This document shows positions 43,884 to 52,275 of a stretch of 64,000 nucleotides of DNA, in pieces. Source of the stretch: CAYSYY01 sp964576115 [NCBI: uncultured Gemmatimonadota bacterium]. Lineage in GTDB: Bacteria; Blakebacterota; Blakebacteria; Blakebacterales. The notes under the pieces are model-generated. The model searched no databases, had not been told where the DNA came from, and saw nothing but the letters and a program-made list of their open reading frames with translations. Both the position numbers and the translations under genes were made by a program. The stretch covers positions 29,040 to 93,039 of the forward strand of contig CAZNUA010000010.1 in NCBI GenBank assembly GCA_964576115.1, given 5' to 3'. Within the stretch, counting starts at the first letter, position 1, and each line of letters starts with the position of its first letter.

Positions 43884-45005
43884 ATGAGAAGCCTGCGCGT
43901 CATCGGTCATCTCTTCCGCAAGGAACTGATTCAGCTCCGACGCGATCATCAGCTGCGGGCCATGGTCGCGATCATGCCGATCATCATGACCCTGCTGCTG
44001 GGGTACGCCATCACCCGCGACGTGAAGGACCTGCCGCTCGGGATCCTCGATTACGATCATTCCCCCGAGAGCCGGGGCCTGGCCGAATCCTTCCGGCACA
44101 ACGAGACCTTCGCCCTGGAGCGGATCCTGGCCGGGCCGGCCCAGATGCGGGCCGGTCTCGATGCCGGCGAGATCGCCGCCGCGCTGGTGATCCCGGCCGG
44201 GTTCGGCCGCGACCTGGGGCGGCAGAAACGGGCCGAGGTGCAGGTTATCCTCGACGGCGTGGACAGCAATGCGTCGTTGATTGCCGCGGCCCATGCCCGC
44301 GGTATCGTGGAATCGTTCGCCCTCGAGCGGGTACGGTCCCTGCTCGCAGGCCGCCCGCTGCCCGACCTGCAGCCCCGTCTCACGGTGCTGTTCAATCCCG
44401 GACTGCTGAGCCGGATCTATATGGTCCCCGGGGTGGTGGTCATCCTGCTGACCATGCTGACCTCGCTGGTAACCGGTCTCGGCCTGGTGCGGGAGCGGGA
44501 GGCGGGTACCCTTGAACAGCTTTCGGTGACTCCGATCCGCACCGTCGAACTCGTTCTCGGCAAAGTCCTTCCCTTCGTCGGCATTGCCTTCGTCGTCCTG
44601 ACCTTCGCTATCGGTATCTGCATTCTCTGGTTTCGGGTACCCCTGCGGGGGTCGATACCCCTGCTGGCATTTTTCGCCGTGCTCTTCCTCCTGAACACCC
44701 TCGGTCTGGGGATTCTGGTTTCGACGGTGGCCCGCACCCAGCAGCAGGCGCTCTTCATGGTCTGGTTCATCCTGATCTTCGGGATCATCATGTCGGGGCT
44801 GTTCTTCCCCATCGAAAACATGCCCGAGGAGATGCAGTTACTGACGTATCTGAATCCGATCCGGTACTTCCTGGCGGTGGTACGGGAGTTGTTTCTGAAG
44901 GGAAGCGGGCTGGCGACCTTCGGAACCGAACTGGCGGGCTTGCTGACTCTGGGACCGCTGGCCATGGCGTTTGCCGGCCTGCGCTTCAGCAAGCGGGTGA
45001 AGTAA
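43884..45005 (+). CDS. ABC-2 efflux permease, YbhR-like
   Basis: A 373-aa permease with the same layout as its neighbour: an N-terminal helix, periplasmic domain (GILDYDHSPESRGLAESF) and GLVREREAGTLEQLSVTP before the terminal helices. It starts 4 nt after the stop of the YbhS-like gene. It ends the repressor-adaptor-ATPase-ATPase-permease-permease operon. Confidence 0.93.
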   Translation: MRSLRVIGHLFRKELIQLRRDHQLRAMVAIMPIIMTLLLGYAITRDVKDLPLGILDYDHSPESRGLAESFRHNETFALERILAGPAQMRAGLDAGEIAAALVIPAGFGRDLGRQKRAEVQVILDGVDSNASLIAAAHARGIVESFALERVRSLLAGRPLPDLQPRLTVLFNPGLLSRIYMVPGVVVILLTMLTSLVTGLGLVREREAGTLEQLSVTPIRTVELVLGKVLPFVGIAFVVLTFAIGICILWFRVPLRGSIPLLAFFAVLFLLNTLGLGILVSTVARTQQQALFMVWFILIFGIIMSGLFFPIENMPEEMQLLTYLNPIRYFLAVVRELFLKGSGLATFGTELAGLLTLGPLAMAFAGLRFSKRVK

Positions 45006-45026
45006 TCGGTTCGACGCCCGAACGGG

Positions 45027-45275
45027 TCAGGCGGCGCGGTGCGCACCCTCCATTGTCCGACGTTCTTCGAGACGTGCGATCAGAGCGTCTTCGCGACGGC
45101 GCAACCGGCGTCGGATCGCCTTGCCCGCATGGGAATCGCCGGGCAGGAGGATGATCGCTCCAGCGCCGATCAGGAGCCACCCCGGCACAACGGGCAGAAC
45201 CAGACCGGCACAGCCGATGACAGCTACAGTCACACCGCCTATCTGGCGGATAATGGTTGCCGGTGTTTTATTCAT
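45027..45275 (-). CDS. Small PGPGW/DUF454-like membrane protein
   Basis: An 82-aa protein with two closely spaced membrane helices around VVPGWLLIGAGAIIL, the signature turn of putative transmembrane PGPGW proteins, and a basic, charged tail (RRRLRRREDALIARLEERR). The function is unknown. It is convergent with the permease gene. Confidence 0.7.
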   Translation of the reverse strand: MNKTPATIIRQIGGVTVAVIGCAGLVLPVVPGWLLIGAGAIILLPGDSHAGKAIRRRLRRREDALIARLEERRTMEGAHRAA

Positions 45276-45433
45276 GATTCGTCACCACCCCCGGTTCGCC
45301 GCCTCGGGCCCGCGGCGGTCGGGACGGGTGCACCTGCTCATGAGTACTCGTCATGGCTCGCACCCTGCTGTACTGTGATACGGTGACCGGTGGGACAAGT
45401 TCCGCAACATCAGCGTTCCCGGAGGATTCTGTG

Positions 45434-45916
45434 ATGGAATTCAGCCTGGTTGAAATCGCCAAACCGGAAGAGGTCAATGTCATCCTGGGACAGTCTCACT
45501 TCATCAAGACCGTGGAGGACCTGCACGAAACCCTGGTGCAGAGCGTGCCCGGCCTGCGCTTCGGGTTGGCTTTCTGCGAAGCCTCGGGACCGCGCCTGAT
45601 ACGCTTCAGCGGGACCGACGATGCCATGACCGACCTGGCCCGACGGGCCTGTGCCGACGTTGCGGCGGGACATTTCTTCGCGGTTTTTCTGGCGGAGGCC
45701 TTCCCCATCAACGTCCTCAATGCCGTCAAGGCGGTTCCCGAGGTCTGTCGTATCTTCTGCGCTACCGCCAATGCGGTACAGGTCGTGGTCGTGGAAGAAG
45801 GTGACGGTCGTGGTGTCGCGGGGGTGATTGACGGACAGATTCCCCTGGGTGAGGAGACCGAGGAGAAGCAGGTCGAGCGGCACGCCTTCCTGCGTGCGAT
45901 CGGGTACAAACTCTGA
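45434..45916 (+). CDS. Adenosine-specific kinase family protein
   Basis: A 160-aa cytoplasmic protein of the DUF355/adenosine-specific kinase family (PF04008), recognisable by GQSHFIKTVEDLHETLV, FGLAFCEASGPRLIRFSGTD and GVAGVIDGQIPLG. The best-studied member is archaeal and binds adenosine and AMP; the reaction in bacteria is not settled. GGAGG lies nine bases before the ATG at 45434. It stands 66 nt before the SDR gene and may share its transcript. Confidence 0.88.
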   Translation: MEFSLVEIAKPEEVNVILGQSHFIKTVEDLHETLVQSVPGLRFGLAFCEASGPRLIRFSGTDDAMTDLARRACADVAAGHFFAVFLAEAFPINVLNAVKAVPEVCRIFCATANAVQVVVVEEGDGRGVAGVIDGQIPLGEETEEKQVERHAFLRAIGYKL

Positions 45917-45982
45917 TCGGGTCGGGCGTGCGGTCCACCCGGACAGCCGAAGCCGGGCGCAGCAGACCTGGAGGAGGGGAAT

Positions 45983-46738
45983 ATGATTGATCTGGCGGGA
46001 CGCCGGGCCCTGGTGACCGGAGGTTCGAGGGGTATCGGGGCCGCCTGCGTGCGCCTGCTCTCACGGGCCGGAGCCGCCGTGGCCTTCTCGTACCGGGAGC
46101 GGGCCGAGGCCGCCGCCGATCTGGTGCGTGATCTGGAACAGGTCGGCGGCCGGGCGATCGCCCGGCCGGCCGATCTGGGAAACCGGGAAGGTTGTGAGAC
46201 CCTGGTCGCCTCGGCTGTGGCGGCCCTGGGGGGACTCGATATCCTGGTGCACAACGCCGGCATCTGGACCTGGGGCCGGATCGAGTCGATGAACGACGAG
46301 GTGTGGAACGAGACCCTGCGGGTCAATCTCGATTCGGCTTTCTACCTGACCCGTTCGGCGGTGCCCCACCTGCGGACCGGGTCGGCCGGGCGGATCATTT
46401 ACATCACCTCGACCGCGGCCCAGCGCGGCGAGGCCGAACACAGTCACTACGCCGCCAGCAAGGGGGCCCTGCAGAGCCTGACCAAATCGCTGGCTGTCGA
46501 GCTGGCCCCCGACGCCATCACCGTCAACGCCGTCGCTCCGGGCTGGATCGTGACCGATATGGTCACCGGAGCCCTGAATCCGGACCAGATAGCGGAGGTG
46601 GAACAGGGTATTCCCCGCGGGCGGATGGGGACCCCCGAAGATGTCGCCGGCCCGGTGCTCTTCCTGGCCTCCGAGCTGGCGGTGCACATGACCGGAGAGA
46701 TCGTGAACGTGAACGGCGGGGCGGTTCTCTGCGGCTGA
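45983..46738 (+). CDS. Short-chain dehydrogenase/reductase (FabG-like)
   Basis: A 251-aa NAD(P)-dependent oxidoreductase. The cofactor loop is TGGSRGIGAA, NAG is present in LVHNAGIWTWG, and the catalytic Ser143, Tyr156 and Lys160 lie in the expected YITS...YAASK arrangement. The C-terminus has GEIVNVNGG, typical of FabG-like enzymes. The substrate cannot be read. A GGAGGAGGGG site gives a strong start. Confidence 0.92.
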   Translation: MIDLAGRRALVTGGSRGIGAACVRLLSRAGAAVAFSYRERAEAAADLVRDLEQVGGRAIARPADLGNREGCETLVASAVAALGGLDILVHNAGIWTWGRIESMNDEVWNETLRVNLDSAFYLTRSAVPHLRTGSAGRIIYITSTAAQRGEAEHSHYAASKGALQSLTKSLAVELAPDAITVNAVAPGWIVTDMVTGALNPDQIAEVEQGIPRGRMGTPEDVAGPVLFLASELAVHMTGEIVNVNGGAVLCG

Positions 46739-46749
46739 GTAATGGGGCG

Positions 46750-48771
46750 TTATTCCAGCTCAGGGCTCCAGATCGTGCAGCGGTTGCGGCCCTCTTTCTT
46801 GCTTACGTACATCGCGTCGTCGGCGCGCCGAACCAGTTCCTCGTGGCTGGATGCGTGCTGGGGCGCGGTGCAGATGCCCAGGCTGATTGTCAGGGGGGCT
46901 TCGCCGCCGCCCAGATTGGCTTGCTCGACCCGCGTGCGAAGCCGTTCGGCTACCTCGTGAGCGGTCGATTGGTGACACAGAGGCAGGATGGCCGCGAACT
47001 CTTCTCCCCCGTAGCGGGCTACAACGTCGGTTTCCCGCATGGTCCCGGTGATCAGTTCCGCGATCCGGCGCAGCACCTCATCGCCGCGCAGGTGTCCCCA
47101 GGTATCGTTGTAGTTCTTGAAAAAATCGATATCGAGCATGATGAGTGATAGGGGGTAGGTGTAGCGAACGGCGCGCTTGTACTCGGCCTCGAGACGGACG
47201 AAAAACTGCCGGTGGTTGAACAGGCCGGTCAGACCGTCGGTCACGGCCATCAGAGCCAGTTCTTCGTAAAGCAGGGCCTTGGCCAGGATCTGCGAGATCT
47301 GGGCGGCAACGATCTCGACCACCCGCAGGTCCTCTTCGCTGAAGGCGTTGATCTGGTCGCTCTCCAGATTGAGTACCCCGGCAACCTTTCCCTTGTTGGT
47401 CAGCGGTACGGCCAGCTCGCTGCGGATGGTCGGATCAACGGGTACGTAGCGGTTGTCACGGGTGACATCGGGGATGTATTGCGTGATACCCGACTCGGCG
47501 GCGATGCCGGTCACCCCTTTGCCGACCCGCATATTCAGTTCGGTCAATAGTTCCAGGTTCCCGCCGGCTGCGGCGTGAACCCGCATATCGAGACCGTTTT
47601 CCTCGATCAGCAGTATGCCCACCACGGTGGTATTCATGGCCTCATGCACTTCATCGACAATCGTACCCAGTAGATCGCCCAGGTCCTCGGTGGTGGCGAT
47701 GGCTCGCGTCACCCGGTTCAGCAGCTCGAGTTCGCGCATGCGGGCGACGGCGTCTTCGAGGGCCAGAGCATGCTTGAGGGTGACCCCGGCCTGGGCCGCC
47801 ACGATGCTTGCCAGACGCAGGTCTTCGGGGCGGAACGCCGCCAGCCGGTCCGACTCCAGATTCAACACCCCGATGACCTCCCCCTCGGCTGAAATCGGCA
47901 CCGCCATCTCGCTCTTCACGTCGGGACGGCTGGGAACGTAGTCGGGATTCTGCTCGACATCTTCCACGAGCAGCGGTTGACCGGTCTGGAAAACCGCGCC
48001 GACGATCCCCTCGCCGGGCTGGAGCCGGAGTCCACCGTATGATTCGATCGTGGCTCCGAACGCGGCCCGGATGGCCAGGTAGAGACCCGGTTGTTCCTCG
48101 TCCTCCCCGGCCAGCAGGATATGGCCGTAGCGGGCGCCGAACGCCTGCGACAGGGTTTCCACCAGTTTGTCCAGACGCATGGGCAGGGGACGTTTCGACT
48201 GCAGGATGCCGCTGAGATCGTGCAGCAGGAGCAGGCGGTGGAACTGCTTGGCCAGTTCGTCCTGCAGAGCCCGGCTCTCGATCGTACGACCCAGGGCGCG
48301 GGCAAGCAGGACCATGGTTTCCATCTGCTGCATTGCCGTTGCGGCCCGGGCTCCAAAGAGGACGACCAGAACCCCGAGCCCGCGCTCCCCGCTGCCGACC
48401 CGGATTCCGACCGCGCTCCGTACCTCAGGGTGATCGGCGATGGCCGGCGGCAGACCGGTCTTGACGGCTTCGCCTTCCACGATCTGGGCTTCGCCGCTGG
48501 CGAAGACGATTCCCACCAGGCCTTCATCCTCGGGCACAGAGGCCTTTTCCCACCCCGGCGGGAATTCGCCCGAAACCCCCTGCAGGTTCAGGCACTGCTC
48601 CGACTGGCTGTACTCCCACCAGAGCACCCCGGTCGCCTGAAAGAGCTCCTGTACCCCCCGTAGAAACTCCTCGATCGAAGCCGCTACTCCGCCCGAACCG
48701 TGCAGGTGGCTGAGGGCTTCGACGAGCCGGTTGGTGTAAGCCCGGGTATCTTCGGCTGAATAGGGCGTCAT
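46750..48771 (-). CDS. GAF-domain diguanylate cyclase
   Basis: A 673-aa cytoplasmic protein with three GAF-like domains (about 20-160, 180-330, 345-500) and a C-terminal GGDEF domain. The active site is GGEEF at 588-592, and an intact inhibitory site RETD is at 579-582, so the enzyme should make cyclic di-GMP and be product-inhibited. The GAF domains share repeated patterns such as LAVPLTNKGKVAGVLNLES, suggesting internal duplication. Ligands are unknown. AGGAGG precedes the ATG. It is convergent with the SDR gene. Confidence 0.93.
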   Translation of the reverse strand: MTPYSAEDTRAYTNRLVEALSHLHGSGGVAASIEEFLRGVQELFQATGVLWWEYSQSEQCLNLQGVSGEFPPGWEKASVPEDEGLVGIVFASGEAQIVEGEAVKTGLPPAIADHPEVRSAVGIRVGSGERGLGVLVVLFGARAATAMQQMETMVLLARALGRTIESRALQDELAKQFHRLLLLHDLSGILQSKRPLPMRLDKLVETLSQAFGARYGHILLAGEDEEQPGLYLAIRAAFGATIESYGGLRLQPGEGIVGAVFQTGQPLLVEDVEQNPDYVPSRPDVKSEMAVPISAEGEVIGVLNLESDRLAAFRPEDLRLASIVAAQAGVTLKHALALEDAVARMRELELLNRVTRAIATTEDLGDLLGTIVDEVHEAMNTTVVGILLIEENGLDMRVHAAAGGNLELLTELNMRVGKGVTGIAAESGITQYIPDVTRDNRYVPVDPTIRSELAVPLTNKGKVAGVLNLESDQINAFSEEDLRVVEIVAAQISQILAKALLYEELALMAVTDGLTGLFNHRQFFVRLEAEYKRAVRYTYPLSLIMLDIDFFKNYNDTWGHLRGDEVLRRIAELITGTMRETDVVARYGGEEFAAILPLCHQSTAHEVAERLRTRVEQANLGGGEAPLTISLGICTAPQHASSHEELVRRADDAMYVSKKEGRNRCTIWSPELE

Positions 48772-48914
48772 CTGCCTCCTGAAGACTGCCTTTGCGAACC
48801 CTCACACCTTACTTGAGGGAGCGGTCATGTGACAAGTGTCGGCACTGCTCGAACACCGCCGACGGGGCGCAACTCCTTGCCGCCACGGGATCCCCACGCC
48901 TATACTGTCGCTCC

Positions 48915-49733
48915 ATGGCCCAGGCCTCCACGTTCAGCAACCGACTTCTGACCCTGCCGGGACGGATCGGCGCCAACACCCGGCGCTATCTGCAACGGTT
49001 GTCCGATAAAATCCGCTTCGCTCTGCAGGTGGCCGGCGTTCTCTTCCGGCTCCCCGCACTGGGTATAGGTTACACCTGGCGGGTCATTCTCAACCAGATC
49101 AGGTTCACCGGGGTGCAGGCGTTACCCTTTGTGACGTTTGTCTCGGCTGCGAGTTCGGCCCTGATCGTCATCCAGGTTCTCAGCCAGGCCTCCCGGGTCG
49201 GGTTCGAGGGCATCATCGGCACCGTATTCGTCGCCGCTCTGATCCGGGAACTCGGCCCGATCCTGACCGCCGTGGTTGTCATCGGCCGGTCGGGAACCGC
49301 GATCGCAGCCGAGCTGGGTACCAACCAGGTCATGGAGGAGATCACCGCCCTGGAGACAATGGGAATAGATCCCCTGCATTACGTTGTTTTCCCGCGCCTG
49401 ATCGGGGTTACGATCGCCACTGTCTGCCTGGTTGTCTATTTCGATGCCGTCGCGATTCTCTTCGGCTTCTTTGCCGCTCAGCTCACCGTCAGCATGACTC
49501 TGAGTACCTACCTGCAGTACATCGCCGATCAAGCCGCCCTGATCGACTTCTGGGTCACCGGTCTCAAGGGTCTGCTCTTCGGCATGATCATCGCTCTGAT
49601 TCCCTCCTACCACGGCTTGATCGTCAAGGGCGCGCCGACCGACGTTCCCAAAGCCACCACCCGGGCCGTGGTCGAGTGTCTGGCTCTGGTATTCCTCGTC
49701 TCGGCCGTCGTATCGGTCCTCTTCTACTACTGA
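48915..49733 (+). CDS. mlaE: MlaE-type ABC lipid-transport permease
   Basis: A 273-aa MlaE/YrbE permease. It begins with an amphipathic N-terminal region and has the family core GVQALPFVTFVSAASSALIV, ELGPILTAVVVIGRSGTAIAAELGTNQV and MEEITALETMGIDPLHYVVFPRL. It forms the inner-membrane part of an MCE lipid-transport system. The ATG at 48915 has no strong ribosome-binding site; longer in-frame forms add unrelated sequence. The degenerate ATPase-like gene follows 10 nt downstream. Confidence 0.93.
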   Translation: MAQASTFSNRLLTLPGRIGANTRRYLQRLSDKIRFALQVAGVLFRLPALGIGYTWRVILNQIRFTGVQALPFVTFVSAASSALIVIQVLSQASRVGFEGIIGTVFVAALIRELGPILTAVVVIGRSGTAIAAELGTNQVMEEITALETMGIDPLHYVVFPRLIGVTIATVCLVVYFDAVAILFGFFAAQLTVSMTLSTYLQYIADQAALIDFWVTGLKGLLFGMIIALIPSYHGLIVKGAPTDVPKATTRAVVECLALVFLVSAVVSVLFYY

Positions 49734-49743
49734 TGGTGACGAC

Positions 49744-50580
49744 GTGAATCCCCGCACCGACTTCCAGGATATCATCAGCGGCGGAGGTGCTCTGCTGGCG
49801 GGCAGGACCGTGCTTGCCTGCCGGGGACTCGACGTCTCGCACGACGGTCTGCCGCTCCTGCGCGACTTCGACCTCGAACTCATGACCGGCGAGACCGTTG
49901 CGATCGTGATCGAATCGGAATGGGGAGCCCGGCTCATCCCGCGCCTGATGATCGGGGTCGAAGTACCCGAAGCCGGGACCATTGAACTTTTCGGAACCAC
50001 CATCACCGATCTGAACGAACGCCTCAAACTCGCCCTGCGGCACCAGGTCGGTTACCTCTTCCACAACAGCGGCCTGATCCACAATCTGACGGTGTGGTAC
50101 AATATCGCTCTGCCGGCTCTGTACCACAGCCGCTTCACCGACCTGCCGGGTGTCAGCGCCAGAGTGGACCGGTTGATTGCCCGCTGCGAACTGGAGCGCT
50201 ATCGTGATCTGCGGCCGGCCCTGCTCGACGAAGCGACCCGCAAGCGGGTCGCCCTGGCCCGGGCCTGGGTCATGGCCCCGCCCATGCTCGTCTTCGAGGA
50301 TCCGCTCATGGATATTGACGTCGGCTCGGGAAGCGAACTGCTCGATCTGGCCTTCGGCCCGTCTCCCGACGGGTATGCCGGGAAAGATCCCCGCCCCGTC
50401 TCGCCGGCTGTTCTCCTCACCAGCCAGGGGCTGCATGAAGGTTTGTTCCGCTATGTCGATCGGCTCATAGTCGTCGAGAACGCCGAAGTGATCTTTGCTG
50501 ATAGTCCCCGCATATTCGATCGGAGAGGCAAGCTCTTTCCCCGTGATGTCATTGAGAGCAAAGGGAACGATCAGGCATGA
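49744..50580 (+). CDS. Degenerate MlaF-like ABC ATPase (pseudo-ATPase)
   Basis: A 278-aa protein in the position and with the overall fold of MlaF, but the ATPase motifs are altered. The Walker A region reads IESEWGARL (Lys to Ala62, Thr to Arg63), the Q-loop Gln is His107, the signature LSGGM reads LDEAT (161-165), Walker B reads VFEDP (Glu185-Asp186 in place of Asp-Glu), and the H-loop His is Gln228. The frame is intact and coupled to MlaD by a 4-nt overlap, so it is probably expressed and structural rather than catalytic. GTG start at 49744. Confidence 0.85.
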   Translation: MNPRTDFQDIISGGGALLAGRTVLACRGLDVSHDGLPLLRDFDLELMTGETVAIVIESEWGARLIPRLMIGVEVPEAGTIELFGTTITDLNERLKLALRHQVGYLFHNSGLIHNLTVWYNIALPALYHSRFTDLPGVSARVDRLIARCELERYRDLRPALLDEATRKRVALARAWVMAPPMLVFEDPLMDIDVGSGSELLDLAFGPSPDGYAGKDPRPVSPAVLLTSQGLHEGLFRYVDRLIVVENAEVIFADSPRIFDRRGKLFPRDVIESKGNDQA

Positions 50581-51497
50581 ATTTCGAACGTCAGGACATC
50601 GGACTGGGACTCTTCGTACTGACTGCCGCCGCGGCGGTTCTCATCGGACTGGTGGGCGTGGCGGGAATCCTCAAGCATGACACGATCGACCTCCACGTCA
50701 TCGTCGAATCGGTTCCCAGCGTGCGGCGGGGCTCGGTTGTCTACGTGCAGGGGTACCGGGTCGGTGAACTGAACCGGATTTCGCCGGTCACCTACCCCAA
50801 ACTCGCCTTCATGCTGACCTTTGAAGTCGACGCCGAATTCCCGCTCTATCAAGGGACCACGGCGGCGATCGGTGCCCAGGGATTCATCGGCGACGCCATT
50901 ATCGACCTGCAGTTGCCCGAGCGACCCGGGCGCCGGCTGGCCGATGGCGATACCATTCCCGAGGCCAGCATCCCCGATCTCTCCCTCGTGATCAGCCGGG
51001 CCGATACCCTGGCCCAGGCGATTCAGCAGGTGGCCCTGCGCCTGGCGGATATCCTCAGCCCCCAGGCAGCGGGCTCGCTGATCGACGAATTGCGTGCAAC
51101 CCTCGTCAGCACCCGGGAAACATTCGCGGTTCTCGAAGATCAATTCGTCGATCTCGCCGACAGCCTGCGGTACGGCATGCGGGCTGCGACCGGTTCTCTG
51201 GAGCAGGTTTCCGGCATTCTGACCGAAAACCGGGAACGAATCAGCGGCACCCTCGATTCCACCCAGGCCATGATCGCGGGCCTGCGCGATCTGGCCGGTT
51301 CGGCCGATGCCCTGATCGACACCACCGGACCGGGTCTGCAGCGCAGTCTGGCCGAACTCGAACAGATCCTGGCCGAACTGAAGGTCCTGGTAGGCGATAT
51401 GAATCGGTACACTTTCTGGCAGATGCTGTTCAAGAACCGGCACCCCGACGATCCCCCCGAAGGTCATTCCGACGATCCCCCCGGCGGAGGGCACTAG
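50577..51497 (+). CDS. mlaD: MlaD-type MCE-domain lipid-transport protein
   Basis: A 306-aa protein with one N-terminal helix (about 8-30) and an MCE domain (about 38-115) containing VPSVRRGSVVYVQGYRVGEL, the core of the MCE fold, then helical coiled segments and a Pro/Asp/Gly-rich tail. MCE rings carry lipids between membranes. It overlaps the pseudo-ATPase by 4 nt. MlaB (STAS) and MlaC are not adjacent. Confidence 0.9.
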   Translation: MNFERQDIGLGLFVLTAAAAVLIGLVGVAGILKHDTIDLHVIVESVPSVRRGSVVYVQGYRVGELNRISPVTYPKLAFMLTFEVDAEFPLYQGTTAAIGAQGFIGDAIIDLQLPERPGRRLADGDTIPEASIPDLSLVISRADTLAQAIQQVALRLADILSPQAAGSLIDELRATLVSTRETFAVLEDQFVDLADSLRYGMRAATGSLEQVSGILTENRERISGTLDSTQAMIAGLRDLAGSADALIDTTGPGLQRSLAELEQILAELKVLVGDMNRYTFWQMLFKNRHPDDPPEGHSDDPPGGGH

Positions 51498-51498
51498 C

Positions 51499-52275
51499 GT
51501 GACTGTCCAACTGCTCCTGAGCGTCGCTTTCAGCGGGTTGGACCCCGCTCTCGAGGTCGCCGTCCGGGAGGGGCTCGGGATCGAGGTGACCCTGTACGAT
51601 ACCGCCTGGCTGATGAGTGATTCAGCTCTAGAGGATGCCGCCCGGATGCGGGAGCGGTTCGCCGCTCACGATCTGACCATCACCACGCACGGACCGCTCT
51701 TCGATCTCAATCCCGGCAGTCTCGATCCCGCCATCCGGGCTTACTCCCGCGAGGCTTTTCTGCGCGGCATCGAGGTCAGCTCGGCCCTGGGCGCCGGCAA
51801 GGTCGTCTACCACACCTTTTTCAATCCCCTGCTGCCCCACAGTGTCCTGCCGGGGTGGAAGAAGCTCTCCCAACCGGTCTGGGCAGAAGCTCTCGACGCC
51901 GCCGACACCGCCGGTCTGACGATCTGCCTGGAGAACAGCTACGAGGCGACGGCCGAATTCTTCAAGGACCTCTTCGAGACCTTTGATGACGGTCGTCTGC
52001 GCATGTGCTACGATCCGGCCCACGTCCATCTCTACAGCCGGGACGGGCAGTCTGCCTGGGTCGTCACCCTCGGCCACCTGGTGGCTCACCTGCACCTGAA
52101 CGACAACGAAGGATCGAGCGACGATCACCTCGCTCTCGGTGAGGGTGAAATTCCCTACGCGAGTTTTCTCCCCGATCTCTGTCTCGCCTGTGAGACGGCG
52201 ACGATCGTGCTCGAGATGGACGTCGAGAGAGCCCTGAAATCCCTCGAGTACCTGCGCGGTCTCGATCTGTGGTGA
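51499..52275 (+). CDS. TIM-barrel sugar isomerase/epimerase-like protein
   Basis: A 258-aa AP-endonuclease-2-type TIM barrel. Expected metal ligands are recognisable in ICLENSYE, MCYDPAHVHLY, HLHLNDNEG and IVLEMDVE. It starts at a GTG 1 nt after the mlaD stop, and its stop overlaps the next start. Such enzymes isomerise sugars or cleave abasic sites; the lipid-transport context does not indicate a substrate. Confidence 0.85.
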   Translation: MTVQLLLSVAFSGLDPALEVAVREGLGIEVTLYDTAWLMSDSALEDAARMRERFAAHDLTITTHGPLFDLNPGSLDPAIRAYSREAFLRGIEVSSALGAGKVVYHTFFNPLLPHSVLPGWKKLSQPVWAEALDAADTAGLTICLENSYEATAEFFKDLFETFDDGRLRMCYDPAHVHLYSRDGQSAWVVTLGHLVAHLHLNDNEGSSDDHLALGEGEIPYASFLPDLCLACETATIVLEMDVERALKSLEYLRGLDLW

